Below are positions 1 through 5,998 of a DNA stretch of 6,679 bases, one piece after another. The stretch is from positions 1-6,679 of the forward strand of contig JADLDQ010000035.1 of the NCBI GenBank assembly GCA_020846575.1, read 5' to 3'. The stretch's first letter is position 1. The number at the start of each line of letters is the position of its first letter. The position numbers and the translations under genes are program-made. The DNA comes from Burkholderiales bacterium (GTDB lineage: Bacteria; Pseudomonadota; Gammaproteobacteria; Burkholderiales; SG8-39). Under the pieces are notes generated by a model. That model was not told where the DNA came from. It ran no database searches and worked only from the letters and a program-made list of their open reading frames with translations.

Positions 1-322
1 GGGCGAGTTCCAGATACGCCGCGTCATAGGCGGAGAGTCCGTGTCGGCGCGCGAATGCGAGAAGCAAAGCGGGCGCTGCCGGAGGCGAGTCGATGCGGGT
101 GACGAGACGCGCCGCGCCTGCCAGGATCTCGTCGGCGAGACCCGCGCTCAGCAGCTTCCTGCGCTCCAGCACGGCCAGCGCGTTCGCAAATTCATAGGGC
201 CAGACCGAGGGGACGATCACTTCGTCCTTTTCGAGCCGCTCGTAGCACCGGTCCGTGTAGGTGCTCGCCTGGCTGCGCGAGAACCAGGCGATGACGACCG
301 AGTTGTCGGCGACGAACGGCAC
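1..322 (-). CDS. vapC: VapC-type PIN-domain toxin ribonuclease, partial at window edge
   Basis: This is the toxin half of a type II toxin-antitoxin pair. PIN-domain toxins are Mg2+-dependent endoribonucleases that cleave tRNA, rRNA or mRNA and stop translation. I translated 107 codons from a GTG start at 322-320. The protein opens with the PIN beta-strand and first acid (PFVADNSVV, Asp6), has the second acid in VWPYEFANAL (Glu44), and reaches SAYDAAYLELA with the third acid (Asp100). The last acidic strand and the C-terminus lie beyond base 1. The GTG is chosen because it directly follows the antitoxin stop (TGAGTG), no other start fits, and the PIN core begins only two residues later. No clear ribosome-binding site is visible, so translation is probably coupled to the antitoxin gene. 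The family assignment is firm; the cellular target is unknown. Confidence 0.9.
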   Translation of the reverse strand, partial: MPFVADNSVVIAWFSRSQASTYTDRCYERLEKDEVIVPSVWPYEFANALAVLERRKLLSAGLADEILAGAARLVTRIDSPPAAPALLLAFARRHGLSAYDAAYLELA

Positions 323-562
323 TCAGTCGCGGCCTTCGGCGATGATCTCCCGCAGCGAGACGTGCTTCGGAATCCGTACCCTGCGCGACAAGGCCCGGAT
401 CTCCTGCAGCAGCAGCGTGCGGCTTTGCCTGTGCGCGGGCTTTACCGTGACGATCTTCGCGACCGGCCGTCCCCTGCGCGTGAGGATCACCTCCTCGCCC
501 GCTTCGACCTTTTCCACCAGCTGCGACAGCTTCGACTTGGCCTCGTAGATTCCCACGTCCAT
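323..562 (-). CDS. vapB: Phd/YefM-fold (VapB-type) antitoxin of the adjacent PIN toxin
   Basis: This 79-residue antitoxin would neutralise the neighbouring PIN toxin and repress their shared promoter. The N-terminal half (residues 1-40) carries the Phd/YefM DNA-binding pattern: GIYEAKSKLSQLVEKVEAGE, then a basic strand-turn ILTRRGRPVAKIV. The C-terminal half is a charged helix and tail ending REIIAEGRD, like the toxin-binding tail seen in PIN-partnered antitoxins of this fold. The start ATG at 562-560 gives the usual family length and puts the conserved VGIYEAK motif at the very N-terminus. The stop codon abuts the toxin's GTG, as expected for a coupled operon in which the antitoxin is made first. 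The ribosome-binding site is weak. The pair seems intact as far as the window shows. Confidence 0.9.
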   Translation of the reverse strand: MDVGIYEAKSKLSQLVEKVEAGEEVILTRRGRPVAKIVTVKPAHRQSRTLLLQEIRALSRRVRIPKHVSLREIIAEGRD

Positions 563-577
563 GGGCTGCGTCCGTAA

Positions 578-598
578 CTAGCTAGCTAGATAGTAGCA
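578..598 (-). promoter_or_regulatory. Putative vapBC promoter with overlapping palindromic operator
   Basis: Reading leftwards, an extended -10 element TGC-TACTAT (598-590) is followed immediately by the perfect 12-bp palindrome CTAGCTAGCTAG (578-589). A start point about seven bases after the -10 would fall inside the palindrome, 15-30 bases before the antitoxin ATG. No good -35 is seen at 16-18 bp. Antitoxins of this fold normally repress their own operon by binding such palindromes, so this is the likely operator. The palindrome is seen directly; its role is inferred. Confidence 0.5.
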
Positions 599-1147
599 CA
601 CGGAGGCGCAGGCTCTGGGAAACGCTCGGGTCCACCCCGGATCGTGACTGGAGAGAGGGAGCGAGCCGAGCCGTCTGCCGGTCGCAGCGATGCTCATAAT
701 GCCCATTGTGCTGGCCGGGTGAGCCCCAAGAGGCCGACGGCTGACTTCGCGTATGTCGGACAGGTTCATGGCGTCTCCAATCGTGGCAATTTGGCCGCTT
801 TGGCAGGTTCGGTCACGCCGGCCGGTCCTTGGCCACTTGGTCGCCCCATCTCCTGCGGGCGATCCGCAAGGGCGTTTTCCCACCGGGCCGGGCGCCTCGC
901 GCACGTGAGAGGCGCCGCGCGCCCGTCACCGTGCAAAAACGGCGCAGGCCCGCGGTCGGTTTGCAGTCCTTCTGTCGCTAACTGGTCGTCCCTGTGCAGT
1001 CGATCTGTCTCCTGTTGTTGTCTCCTGGTCCGATTCGTCGAGTCCTGCTGCCGCCTTGCCGTTGCGATGTTGCTGGTGTGTGCTGCCTGTCTGGTCAGTG
1101 TTTCTGCTCGTCCCGGACGCCTTGAGCGTGCCGGAATCTACGAGGAG
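599..1147. other. Gene-free stretch with no recognised element
   Basis: I find no reading frame here that resembles a protein. The long open frames are arginine/serine/cysteine-rich by-products of GC-rich DNA. Visible items are an 8-bp hairpin (891-898 with 909-916) without a T-tract, and a stretch from 961 to 1120 with 56 T but only 10 A on the plus strand. One short minus-strand frame starts at 769 after GGAGA, but it runs out in the vapBC operator and matches nothing I know. The stretch could be decayed mobile or accessory DNA; no terminal inverted repeats or transposase fragments were recognised. Confidence 0.6.
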
Positions 1148-1598
1148 CACGGGACACCACTCCCGTGGACGAACTGCGTTGCGGGGCTGTAAGTGTGATG
1201 CGCCAGTAGGCTCATCACGCGGTTGCGTCACGTGCCAAATCGGCTAGAAACCCGCGCCGTTGCTGGCTCTGCGCGCAGCGTCACTACCGGTGAACCGGCA
1301 GTGACGCTGCTCACCGCCGCAGGATCGCTGCCGCAGCACTGCGCTGCTGGCGCAGTAGTGCGACTGCCCGGTACAACCGGCATTGGCTGGCGCAGGCAGT
1401 GATGCGCTGCGGCCCGCCGCGATCGATACGCGGAGTCCGGACCCTGCAGTCCGGACGGTGAAGCTCGACTGCTCCATGTCTTCAGGCCTTGAGGCCACCG
1501 GTTCTCGGGAGACCACGTCGGTTCTGCTGCTCTTGCGAGCAGCAGGGTTCGGGTGAAGCTTGTCCCGTTCCCCGAAGGGCGATGCGTAACGTGCATCG
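1148..1598. repeat. Dense array of inverted repeats, possibly a structured non-coding RNA
   Basis: About eleven stem-loops lie in 450 bases with no credible gene. The main ones are: CACGGGA 1148-1154 with 1161-1167; GTGATG 1195-1200 with CATCAC 1213-1218, enclosing a second stem GCC/GGC; an 11-bp perfect stem 1275-1285 with 1300-1310, continued by CCGG/CCGG around a TGAA loop; ACTGCGC 1338-1344 with 1350-1356; 1366-1372 with 1376-1381; CCGCG 1417-1421 with 1429-1433; GTCCGGAC 1435-1442 with 1449-1456; GGCC 1485-1488 with 1493-1496; 1500-1505 with 1510-1514; CTGCTGCTC 1524-1532 with 1537-1545 around TTGC; CGATGC 1580-1585 with 1593-1598. Such density and stem length are unlikely by chance. Strand, boundaries and function are unknown. 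None of these stems is followed by a T-tract, so they are not simple terminators. Confidence 0.55.
1287..1425. repeat. Degenerate direct repeat pair inside the hairpin array
   Basis: Two blocks recur in the same order. CCGGTGAACCGGCA (1287-1300) matches CCGGTACAACCGGCA (1368-1382). The segment 1297-1327, starting GGCAGTGACGCTGC and ending CCGCCGCAGGATCG, matches 1395-1425, starting GGCAGTGATGCGCTGC and ending CCGCCGCGATCG, with 25 identities in 29 aligned columns and two 2-base gaps. The second copy has extra bases between the blocks. This suggests a diverged tandem duplication of a hairpin-bearing unit. Confidence 0.5.
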
Positions 1599-1647
1599 GC
1601 CGGGCTGACACAGCAAGGGAAGATTCGAGAAGGGAAGAAAGCGAACA

Positions 1648-1680
1648 GGAAAAGAAAACGGCGCCTTCTCAGACGCCGTT
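1648..1680 (-). terminator. Rho-independent terminator of ssrA
   Basis: On the minus strand, AACGGCG (1680-1674) pairs with CGCCGTT (1663-1657) around a 10-base loop. It is followed by the T-rich run TTCTTTT down to about 1650. It sits 24 bases beyond the CCA end of tmRNA, where ssrA terminators are expected. Confidence 0.85.
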
Positions 1681-1703
1681 GGATCGCTTCGGATGGGGGT
1701 ATC

Positions 1704-2068
1704 TGGTGGAGCCGGCGGGAATCGAACCCGCGTCCGCAAGCACTCCGCAGCCAGTCCTACATACTTAGCCAGGTTGTTTGCTCTGACCGTCTGCACGCCA
1801 ACCGGCAGGCTGGCAGACGACGATCCGCTGGATTTTCGTGGAAGACCCTCGCGGCAGGGGCCACCCTTAGCTCATGGAAATGACCCTGCCATCGGCTCGC
1901 GCCGATCCGGCCCATGAGCAGACCGGTGCAGGGTCCAGCCGGTGTTAGGCGGCTAGAGCGAAACGCTCGTCGTTGGCGTTTGTAGGTTTCCAGTTGGATT
2001 TACGAGGTGGCTGGGCCTCGGTATGCACTGAACTGTTTCGCAACCCACGTCGAAACCAGGTCGGCCCC
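1704..2068 (-). ncRNA. ssrA: Transfer-messenger RNA (tmRNA)
   Basis: tmRNA rescues ribosomes stalled on broken mRNAs: charged with alanine and bound by SmpB, it enters the A site and supplies a short frame that tags the unfinished protein for proteolysis. The mature 5' end begins GGGGCCGACCTGGTTTCGAC (2068 leftwards), and the 3' end carries a T-arm GCGGG-TTCGATT-CCCGC followed by CGGCTCCACCA ending at 1704. GGGGCCG pairs with CGGCTCC to form the acceptor stem, and CCA is encoded. The length of 365 nt is normal for a one-piece tmRNA. The tag frame is intact. The gene starts 14 bases after the stop of the upstream phosphatase gene and has its own promoter and terminator, so it is probably an independent unit. 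The 5' leader would be removed by RNase P. Identification is essentially certain. Confidence 0.97.
1945..1977 (-). other. tmRNA proteolysis-tag reading frame
   Basis: Starting from the resume codon GCC at 1977-1975, the frame reads ANDERFALAA then TAA (1947-1945). The ALAA end is the classic degron read by ClpXP-type proteases. The middle residues ERF differ from the E. coli tag ANDENYALAA and agree with tags I know from Betaproteobacteria. Confidence 0.95.
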
Positions 2069-2081
2069 GGAATCGCTTTCG

Positions 2082-2090
2082 ATTATCCCA
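2082..2090 (-). promoter_or_regulatory. Putative ssrA promoter, extended -10
   Basis: Reading leftwards, TGG-GATAAT (2090-2082) is an extended -10 element about 13 bases before the mature 5' end of tmRNA. No strong -35 is seen at the usual spacing. The TAA stop of the phosphatase gene (2085-2083) is part of the GATAAT box. Confidence 0.65.
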
Positions 2091-2787
2091 CAGATGGTGC
2101 GATGCCCAGGAATTTCAAGACCTGGGACGGGTGGGAAAGCACCGCGTCCGCACCCCAGGCGGACGGGTCGCTGCCGTCGAGGTAGCCCCATCCCGCGGCG
2201 AGCACCGCCATGCCCGCGGCGCGCGCCGCCTGCACGTCGCGCAGGTCGTCGCCGACGTACAGGCACTCGCCGGGCGCGAGGTCGAGCAGCCGCGCGGCGT
2301 GCAAGAGGGAGTCGGGGGCCGGTTTCAGGCGCGGCGTGGTATCGCCGCTCACCAGGCACGCCGAGCGCGCCGTGAGCGCGAGCGCACGGGCCAGCGGCAC
2401 GGTGAAGCGTGCCGCCTTGTTGGTCACGATGCCCCACGGCAGCGCGCACTGCTCAAGGGTATCGATCACCCCCGGCATGCCGTCGAATAGCCGCGTGCGC
2501 ACACAGATCGACGCGGCATAAAGATCCAGAAAGCGCGTGCGCAGCCCCTCGAAGCGCACTTCGCCGGGCGCTATCCCGAAGCCGGCGCCGATCAGGCCCG
2601 GTGCCCCCGCCGAGGCGGCCGCCCGCGCTCTCTCGAAGGGCAGGGGCGGGCGGCCTTCCTCGGCGAGCAGCCGATCCAGAGCTCCGGCGAGGTCGGGGGC
2701 GGTATCGGCCAGGGTGCCGTCCAGGTCGAACAGGACGGCTCTGATCCCGGCGGCGGGCATCGCATTGCGGGGCAGCGCGGCGCTCAT
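2083..2787 (-). CDS. mupP: HAD-family phosphatase; Gph-like, probably MupP (MurNAc-6-phosphate phosphatase)
   Basis: This 234-residue haloacid-dehalogenase phosphatase has all four motifs. Motif I is LFDLDGTLADT (nucleophile Asp21, acid Asp23), motif II VTNK (Thr122), motif III PRLKPAPDS (Lys155), and motif IV VGDDLRDVQAAR (Asp180, Asp181). The helical cap lies between motifs I and II. Automatic annotation would say phosphoglycolate phosphatase. However, it follows ubiG, as MupP does in Pseudomonas, and shares MupP-like stretches from memory: FDGMPG, LPWGIVTNK, GDDLRDV and the late WGYLDG...WGADAVLSHP. MupP converts MurNAc-6-phosphate to MurNAc in peptidoglycan recycling. The ATG at 2787 overlaps the ubiG stop by ATGA, implying translational coupling; Met10 is an alternative start. 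The HAD phosphatase call is secure; the substrate is inferred. Confidence 0.85.
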   Translation of the reverse strand: MSAALPRNAMPAAGIRAVLFDLDGTLADTAPDLAGALDRLLAEEGRPPLPFERARAAASAGAPGLIGAGFGIAPGEVRFEGLRTRFLDLYAASICVRTRLFDGMPGVIDTLEQCALPWGIVTNKAARFTVPLARALALTARSACLVSGDTTPRLKPAPDSLLHAARLLDLAPGECLYVGDDLRDVQAARAAGMAVLAAGWGYLDGSDPSAWGADAVLSHPSQVLKFLGIAPSVG

Positions 2788-3479
2788 TGCGGCTTGCAGG
2801 CGTGCAGCAGGTAGTTGACGCTGACGTCCGCGCCGAGTGAGTAGGACTTGCTGAAGGGGTTGTAGGACATACCCGCGATTTCGCGCACCTCGAGCCCCGC
2901 TCGGCGGCAGATGCGCGAGAGTTCGGCGGGTCTTATGAAGCGCGCGTAGTCATGCGTTCCGTGTGGCAGGAGCTTCAGGACGTACTCCGCGCCGATGATC
3001 GCGAAGAGGTAGGACTTCAGGTTGCGGTTGATGGTAGAAAAAAACAGCCGACCCCCGGGCGCGGCGAGGGCCGCGCAGGCAACCACGGTCTGCGCCGGGT
3101 CCGGGACGTGCTCCAGCATCTCCATGCAGGTGAGGACCTCGAACCCGGCGGGAGTTCGCACGGCCAGATCCTCGGCCGCGATCTTCTCGTATTCGACCGG
3201 CAGGCGGGACTCCAGGAGGTGCAGCCGCGCCACGGCAAGGGGTCTGTCCGACAGGTCGATTCCCTTGACCCGAGCGCCCCGTGCGGCCATGGCTTCGGCG
3301 AGGATGCCGCCGCCGCAGCCCACGTCCAGCACACGCCGGTCCGCCAGGGCGGCGCTCCGCTCGATCCAGGCGAGCCGCAGCGGGTTGATCTGGTGCAAGG
3401 GGGCGAACTCGCCCGCGGGATCCCACCAGCGATGGGCGAGCGCACCGAATTTCTGCAGCTCCAGGGGGTCGACGTTCAT
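2784..3479 (-). CDS. ubiG: Ubiquinone biosynthesis O-methyltransferase (bifunctional UbiG)
   Basis: UbiG performs both O-methylations of ubiquinone biosynthesis (2-polyprenyl-6-hydroxyphenol and 3-demethylubiquinol) using S-adenosylmethionine at the inner membrane. The 231-residue protein starts MNVDPLELQKFGALAHRWWD and continues EFAPLHQINPLR, the family's N-terminal signature. The SAM-binding motif is VLDVGCGGG (residues 50-58), with the ribose-binding acid in KGIDLS (Asp75), the post-motif TCMEMLEHVPDP (117-127), and a long STINRN...LLPHGTHDYARFIRP insert (148-183). The corresponding region of E. coli UbiG contacts membrane lipid. The ATG at 3479 is preferred to an in-frame ATG 39 codons upstream because GGAGA (3491-3487) precedes it and the conserved N-terminus begins there. 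The ompA terminator lies upstream, so ubiG and the phosphatase gene probably have their own promoter in 3480-3590, where I see no strong one. Confidence 0.95.
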   Translation of the reverse strand: MNVDPLELQKFGALAHRWWDPAGEFAPLHQINPLRLAWIERSAALADRRVLDVGCGGGILAEAMAARGARVKGIDLSDRPLAVARLHLLESRLPVEYEKIAAEDLAVRTPAGFEVLTCMEMLEHVPDPAQTVVACAALAAPGGRLFFSTINRNLKSYLFAIIGAEYVLKLLPHGTHDYARFIRPAELSRICRRAGLEVREIAGMSYNPFSKSYSLGADVSVNYLLHACKPQ

Positions 3480-3590
3480 ATCGCGGTCTCCAGACCAGGA
3501 TCCGAAGCAGAGCGGGGTCCCCTCCAGCATATTCCCATGCCAGCGAGGGCTGCGCTTCGCCTCGCGCGCAGCGGGCCATCGCGCGTGCAC

Positions 3591-3622
3591 AAACAAAAAA
3601 GCCCTGCCGAGGCAGGGCTTTT
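3591..3622 (-). terminator. Rho-independent terminator after ompA
   Basis: On the minus strand the stem GCCCTGCC/GGCAGGGC (3618-3611 with 3608-3601) is followed by TTTTTTGTTTG (3600-3590). It is also flanked by AAAA before the stem, so it could work in both directions. It lies 17 bases after the ompA stop and separates ompA from ubiG. Confidence 0.9.
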
Positions 3623-3638
3623 CCGCAGGCCGGAGCGA

Positions 3639-4385
3639 TCAGCGCTGGCGCGTGCCGACCACCTCGACTTCGACGCGGCGGTTCGGCTGCAGGCAGGCGA
3701 TCAGTTCCTTGGCCGCCATCGGGCCGCAGTTCTTCACCGGCTGGCGTTCGCCTTTGCCCTCGGTGTAGATACGGTTGGCCGGGATGCCCTTGCCCACCAG
3801 GTAGGCCTTCACCGCCTCCGCGCGCCGCGTCGACAGCCGCATGTTATAGGCGTCGCTGCCGATGCGGTCCGCATGCCCCACGGCGATCACCACTTCCAGG
3901 TTGACGCCCTTCATCTTGGCGACAAGGCCGTCGAGCGTGGATTGCGCGTCCTTGCGGATCACCGCCTTGTCGAAGTCGAACAACGCATCCGACTGCAGCG
4001 TGACCTTCTCGACCACGGGTTTGACCGCGGCCGCGGGCGGCTTGGGCTTGCCGGGCGTGGCCGGCGTGAACGGAGCCGGTTTGAACGGCGCAGCGGGCTT
4101 AGCCGGCGCGGCCGGCGCGGGCTTGGTTACGGGCGCGGGCTTCGCAGGCGCAGGCGCTGGCTTGGGCACCAGATCGGGATCGCACTCGAACACGGCCATG
4201 GATGGCGTCCAGTAGCCGGTACGCACGCACACACCGGCGTTCAACGCGCGCACATAGGCGCGGCTCGAGTCCTGCACGTAGCCCGAAACTCCCTGCGCCT
4301 GGGCCAGAGCGGCCGTCGAACCCGAGGTCAGCGCTACCGCAGCGACCGCCAGCAGTGCCCCTCCAGTGCTCATGTTCTTATACAT
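3639..4385 (-). CDS. ompA: OmpA-family outer-membrane/peptidoglycan-linking protein
   Basis: This 248-residue envelope protein would tether the outer membrane to peptidoglycan. Residues 1-28 form a signal peptide ending ALA, with cleavage expected before QAQG. Residues 29-73 form a small module with two cysteines (Cys53, Cys68; core VCVRTGYWTPSM), followed by a Pro/Ala/Lys-rich linker (74-124). The C-terminal OmpA domain (126-245) has LFDFDKA and GHADRIGSDAYNMRLSTRRA. Asp173 and Arg188 match the diaminopimelate-binding pair Asp271/Arg286 of E. coli OmpA, and Cys220/Cys231 match its C-terminal disulphide. There is no room for an eight-strand barrel, as in other betaproteobacterial OmpA proteins. 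The start is supported by AAAGGA five bases before ATG. An AT-rich tract around 4500-4545 upstream may hold its promoter, and its terminator follows at 3591-3622. Confidence 0.93.
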   Translation of the reverse strand: MYKNMSTGGALLAVAAVALTSGSTAALAQAQGVSGYVQDSSRAYVRALNAGVCVRTGYWTPSMAVFECDPDLVPKPAPAPAKPAPVTKPAPAAPAKPAAPFKPAPFTPATPGKPKPPAAAVKPVVEKVTLQSDALFDFDKAVIRKDAQSTLDGLVAKMKGVNLEVVIAVGHADRIGSDAYNMRLSTRRAEAVKAYLVGKGIPANRIYTEGKGERQPVKNCGPMAAKELIACLQPNRRVEVEVVGTRQR

Positions 4386-4508
4386 TTGCGTCCTTTCAAT
4401 TTGTCAGTCGGTTTCCCGAAGGATTTGCATCATGCCTCGTCGCCATCGAAGTTCGGCACACCAGCCCCGCGGCGCGCTCCCCTTTGAAAACACCTGCCCG
4501 TCTGTTAT

Positions 4509-5834
4509 TTAAGCTTTTGTTTCTTCAACCAACTTATTTTGCCACAAGCGTGCCCGCGTGTTCAAGGCGGGGATTTCGAGTCCCGTGACGTTTCTCTCCT
4601 CCACCCGGAGCTGCCCCGCGACCCAGACGTGCGAGACGCTTTCTCTGCCGGCGCAGTACACCAGGTGCGAGAGCGGATCGTAGCAAGGAGCCAGCGCTGG
4701 ATCGTTGAACGCGACCGCGCAGAGGTCCGCCCATTTCCCGGGGACGATCGAGCCGCTCAGCCGGTCCAGGCCAAGCGCGCGGGCGCCCTCGAGGGTCGCC
4801 GCCTGAAGCACTCGGGCCGCCGGGAAGGCCTGGGCATCGCCGGCCACCGCCTTGGCCAGGAGCGCGGCCATGCGCATCTCGCAGAACATGTCCAGGCGAT
4901 TGTTGCTCGCGGCCCCGTCGGTGCCCAGTCCCAGACCCACACCGGCACGCTCCATCCTGGCGACCTGCGCGAAGCCGCTGGCGAGCTTCAGGTTCGACGA
5001 GGGGCAGTGAGCGACGCTTGCGCCGTGACGCGCGAGCAGTTCGATCTCCGAGTCCAGGAGGTGCACTGCGTGCGCGGCGATCAGGCGTGGACCGAGCACG
5101 CCCAGTTCCAGCAGGCGCGCCAGGGGGCGCAGGCTGTGGGTCGACTCGCCGGACTGGATCTCCTCGCGGGTCTCGTGCAGGTGGGTGTGGATGGGCAGGT
5201 CCAGCTCCTCCGCCATGGTCACCACCCGCCTGAAGGTCTGGTCGGACACGGTGTAGGGTGCGTGCGGCGCCATGCAGAAGGAAACCAGCGGTTCGCCGCG
5301 GAACGCGTCCCGCGCCGAGAGCCCCTTGGCGAGGTAGTCCTGCGCGTCGGAAGCGTAGCGGGTGGGCATCTCGATGGCGATGATGCCTACGGCGGCGCGC
5401 ATGCCCGCGTCGAGCGCCGCGCGCGCCACCTCCTCCGGGTAGAAGTACATGTCGTTGAAGCAGGTGATTCCACCGCGCAGCATCTCCGCGCATGCGAGCA
5501 GAGTCCCGTCGTAGACGAAGCCGGGGGACACGTGCCGCGCTTCGGCCGGCCAGATGTGATGCTTCAGCCAGGTCATCAGCGGCAGGTCGTCGGCGAGCCC
5601 GCGCATCAGGCTCATCGCCGCGTGGGTGTGCAGGTTCACCAGGCCGGGGATCAGCGCGTGGTCGGCCAGATCGAATACCGCCGCGGCGTTGAAGCGCTCC
5701 GCCGCCTCGGACTGCGGCAGGAGCGCGACGATGCGGTCTGCGCGGATCGCCACGCTGTGCGCGGGCAGCACCGCGCCGCCGGGCTCGACGGGTATCACCC
5801 AGCGCGCGTTGATAAGGGTATCGACGTCGTCCAT
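4509..5834 (-). CDS. mtaD: 5-methylthioadenosine/S-adenosylhomocysteine deaminase (TRZ/ATZ amidohydrolase)
   Basis: This 441-residue cytosolic metal-dependent amidohydrolase should deaminate methylthioadenosine and/or S-adenosylhomocysteine to their inosine forms, clearing by-products of polyamine synthesis and methylation. Metal ligands are visible in order: HTH in NLHTHAAMS (His69, His71), His218 in HLHET with Glu221, His255 in IAAHAVHL, and Asp306 in LGTDGAASNN. His191 sits in APHAPYT. The N-terminal strands and the C-terminal GSIVPGKWADL segment form the usual composite beta domain. The ATG at 5834 fits the family start (MDDVDTLINARWVIPVE); upstream in-frame codons give low-complexity residues. 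Its ribosome-binding site is poor. In Pseudomonas a similar gene (PA3170, a methylthioadenosine deaminase) also lies near gyrA and ubiG, which supports the substrate. Other TRZ/ATZ substrates such as guanine or s-triazines look less likely. Confidence 0.88.
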   Translation of the reverse strand: MDDVDTLINARWVIPVEPGGAVLPAHSVAIRADRIVALLPQSEAAERFNAAAVFDLADHALIPGLVNLHTHAAMSLMRGLADDLPLMTWLKHHIWPAEARHVSPGFVYDGTLLACAEMLRGGITCFNDMYFYPEEVARAALDAGMRAAVGIIAIEMPTRYASDAQDYLAKGLSARDAFRGEPLVSFCMAPHAPYTVSDQTFRRVVTMAEELDLPIHTHLHETREEIQSGESTHSLRPLARLLELGVLGPRLIAAHAVHLLDSEIELLARHGASVAHCPSSNLKLASGFAQVARMERAGVGLGLGTDGAASNNRLDMFCEMRMAALLAKAVAGDAQAFPAARVLQAATLEGARALGLDRLSGSIVPGKWADLCAVAFNDPALAPCYDPLSHLVYCAGRESVSHVWVAGQLRVEERNVTGLEIPALNTRARLWQNKLVEETKA

Positions 5835-5945
5835 GGGCCGGCTTGCAGGGGTGCGAACGTGGTCCGGCGGGACATGGGCGCCGCCCCGCGGGCGCGCGGG
5901 CCGGCGCAAGCACAGTGGCGGCGGCCGCTCGCGCCGGTGCGTCTG

Positions 5946-5998
5946 CGCAACCTGATCGCCCGCCGGTTGCGTCGTTCGCTCGCCGCGTTTCCGCGGCG
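5946..5998 (-). promoter_or_regulatory. Two strong hairpins in the putative mtaD leader
   Basis: On the minus strand, CGCCGCG-GAAA-CGCGGCG (5998-5981) is a 7-bp stem with a GAAA tetraloop. It is followed by CGCAACC (5971-5965) pairing with GGTTGCG (5952-5946) across a 12-base loop. If mtaD is transcribed from the weak TAAGAT box at 6011-6006, the first hairpin would sit at the very 5' end of the mRNA. No T-tract follows, so these are not terminators. Confidence 0.4.

Noticed and set aside
578..769. Short minus-strand frame starting MNLSDIREVSRRPL after GGAGA
   Set aside because: The start and ribosome-binding site look good, but the rest has no recognisable protein character and stops inside the vapBC operator. 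At most it is a truncated remnant.
926..1231. Minus-strand 101-codon frame rich in Gln, Arg, Thr and Asp
   Set aside because: It has no ribosome-binding site or domain, and its composition follows from the A-rich strand skew.
1359..1365. GTGCGAC, resembling the 5' end of a group II intron
   Set aside because: No domain V hairpin with the AGC triad and bulge, and no reverse transcriptase, follows in the next several hundred bases.
1148..1598. CRISPR array
   Set aside because: The repeats are degenerate, differ from hairpin to hairpin and lack regular spacers.
1148..1690. Integron attC sites
   Set aside because: GTTGGAT at 1679 fits GTTRRRY, but no matching RYYYAAC partner or cassette structure is found.
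1693..1917. Plus-strand frame of 74 codons starting MGVSGGAGGNRTRVRKHSA
   Set aside because: It is the complement of the tmRNA 3' end; such GGNRTRVRKHSA peptides are well-known spurious products of tRNA/tmRNA antisense.
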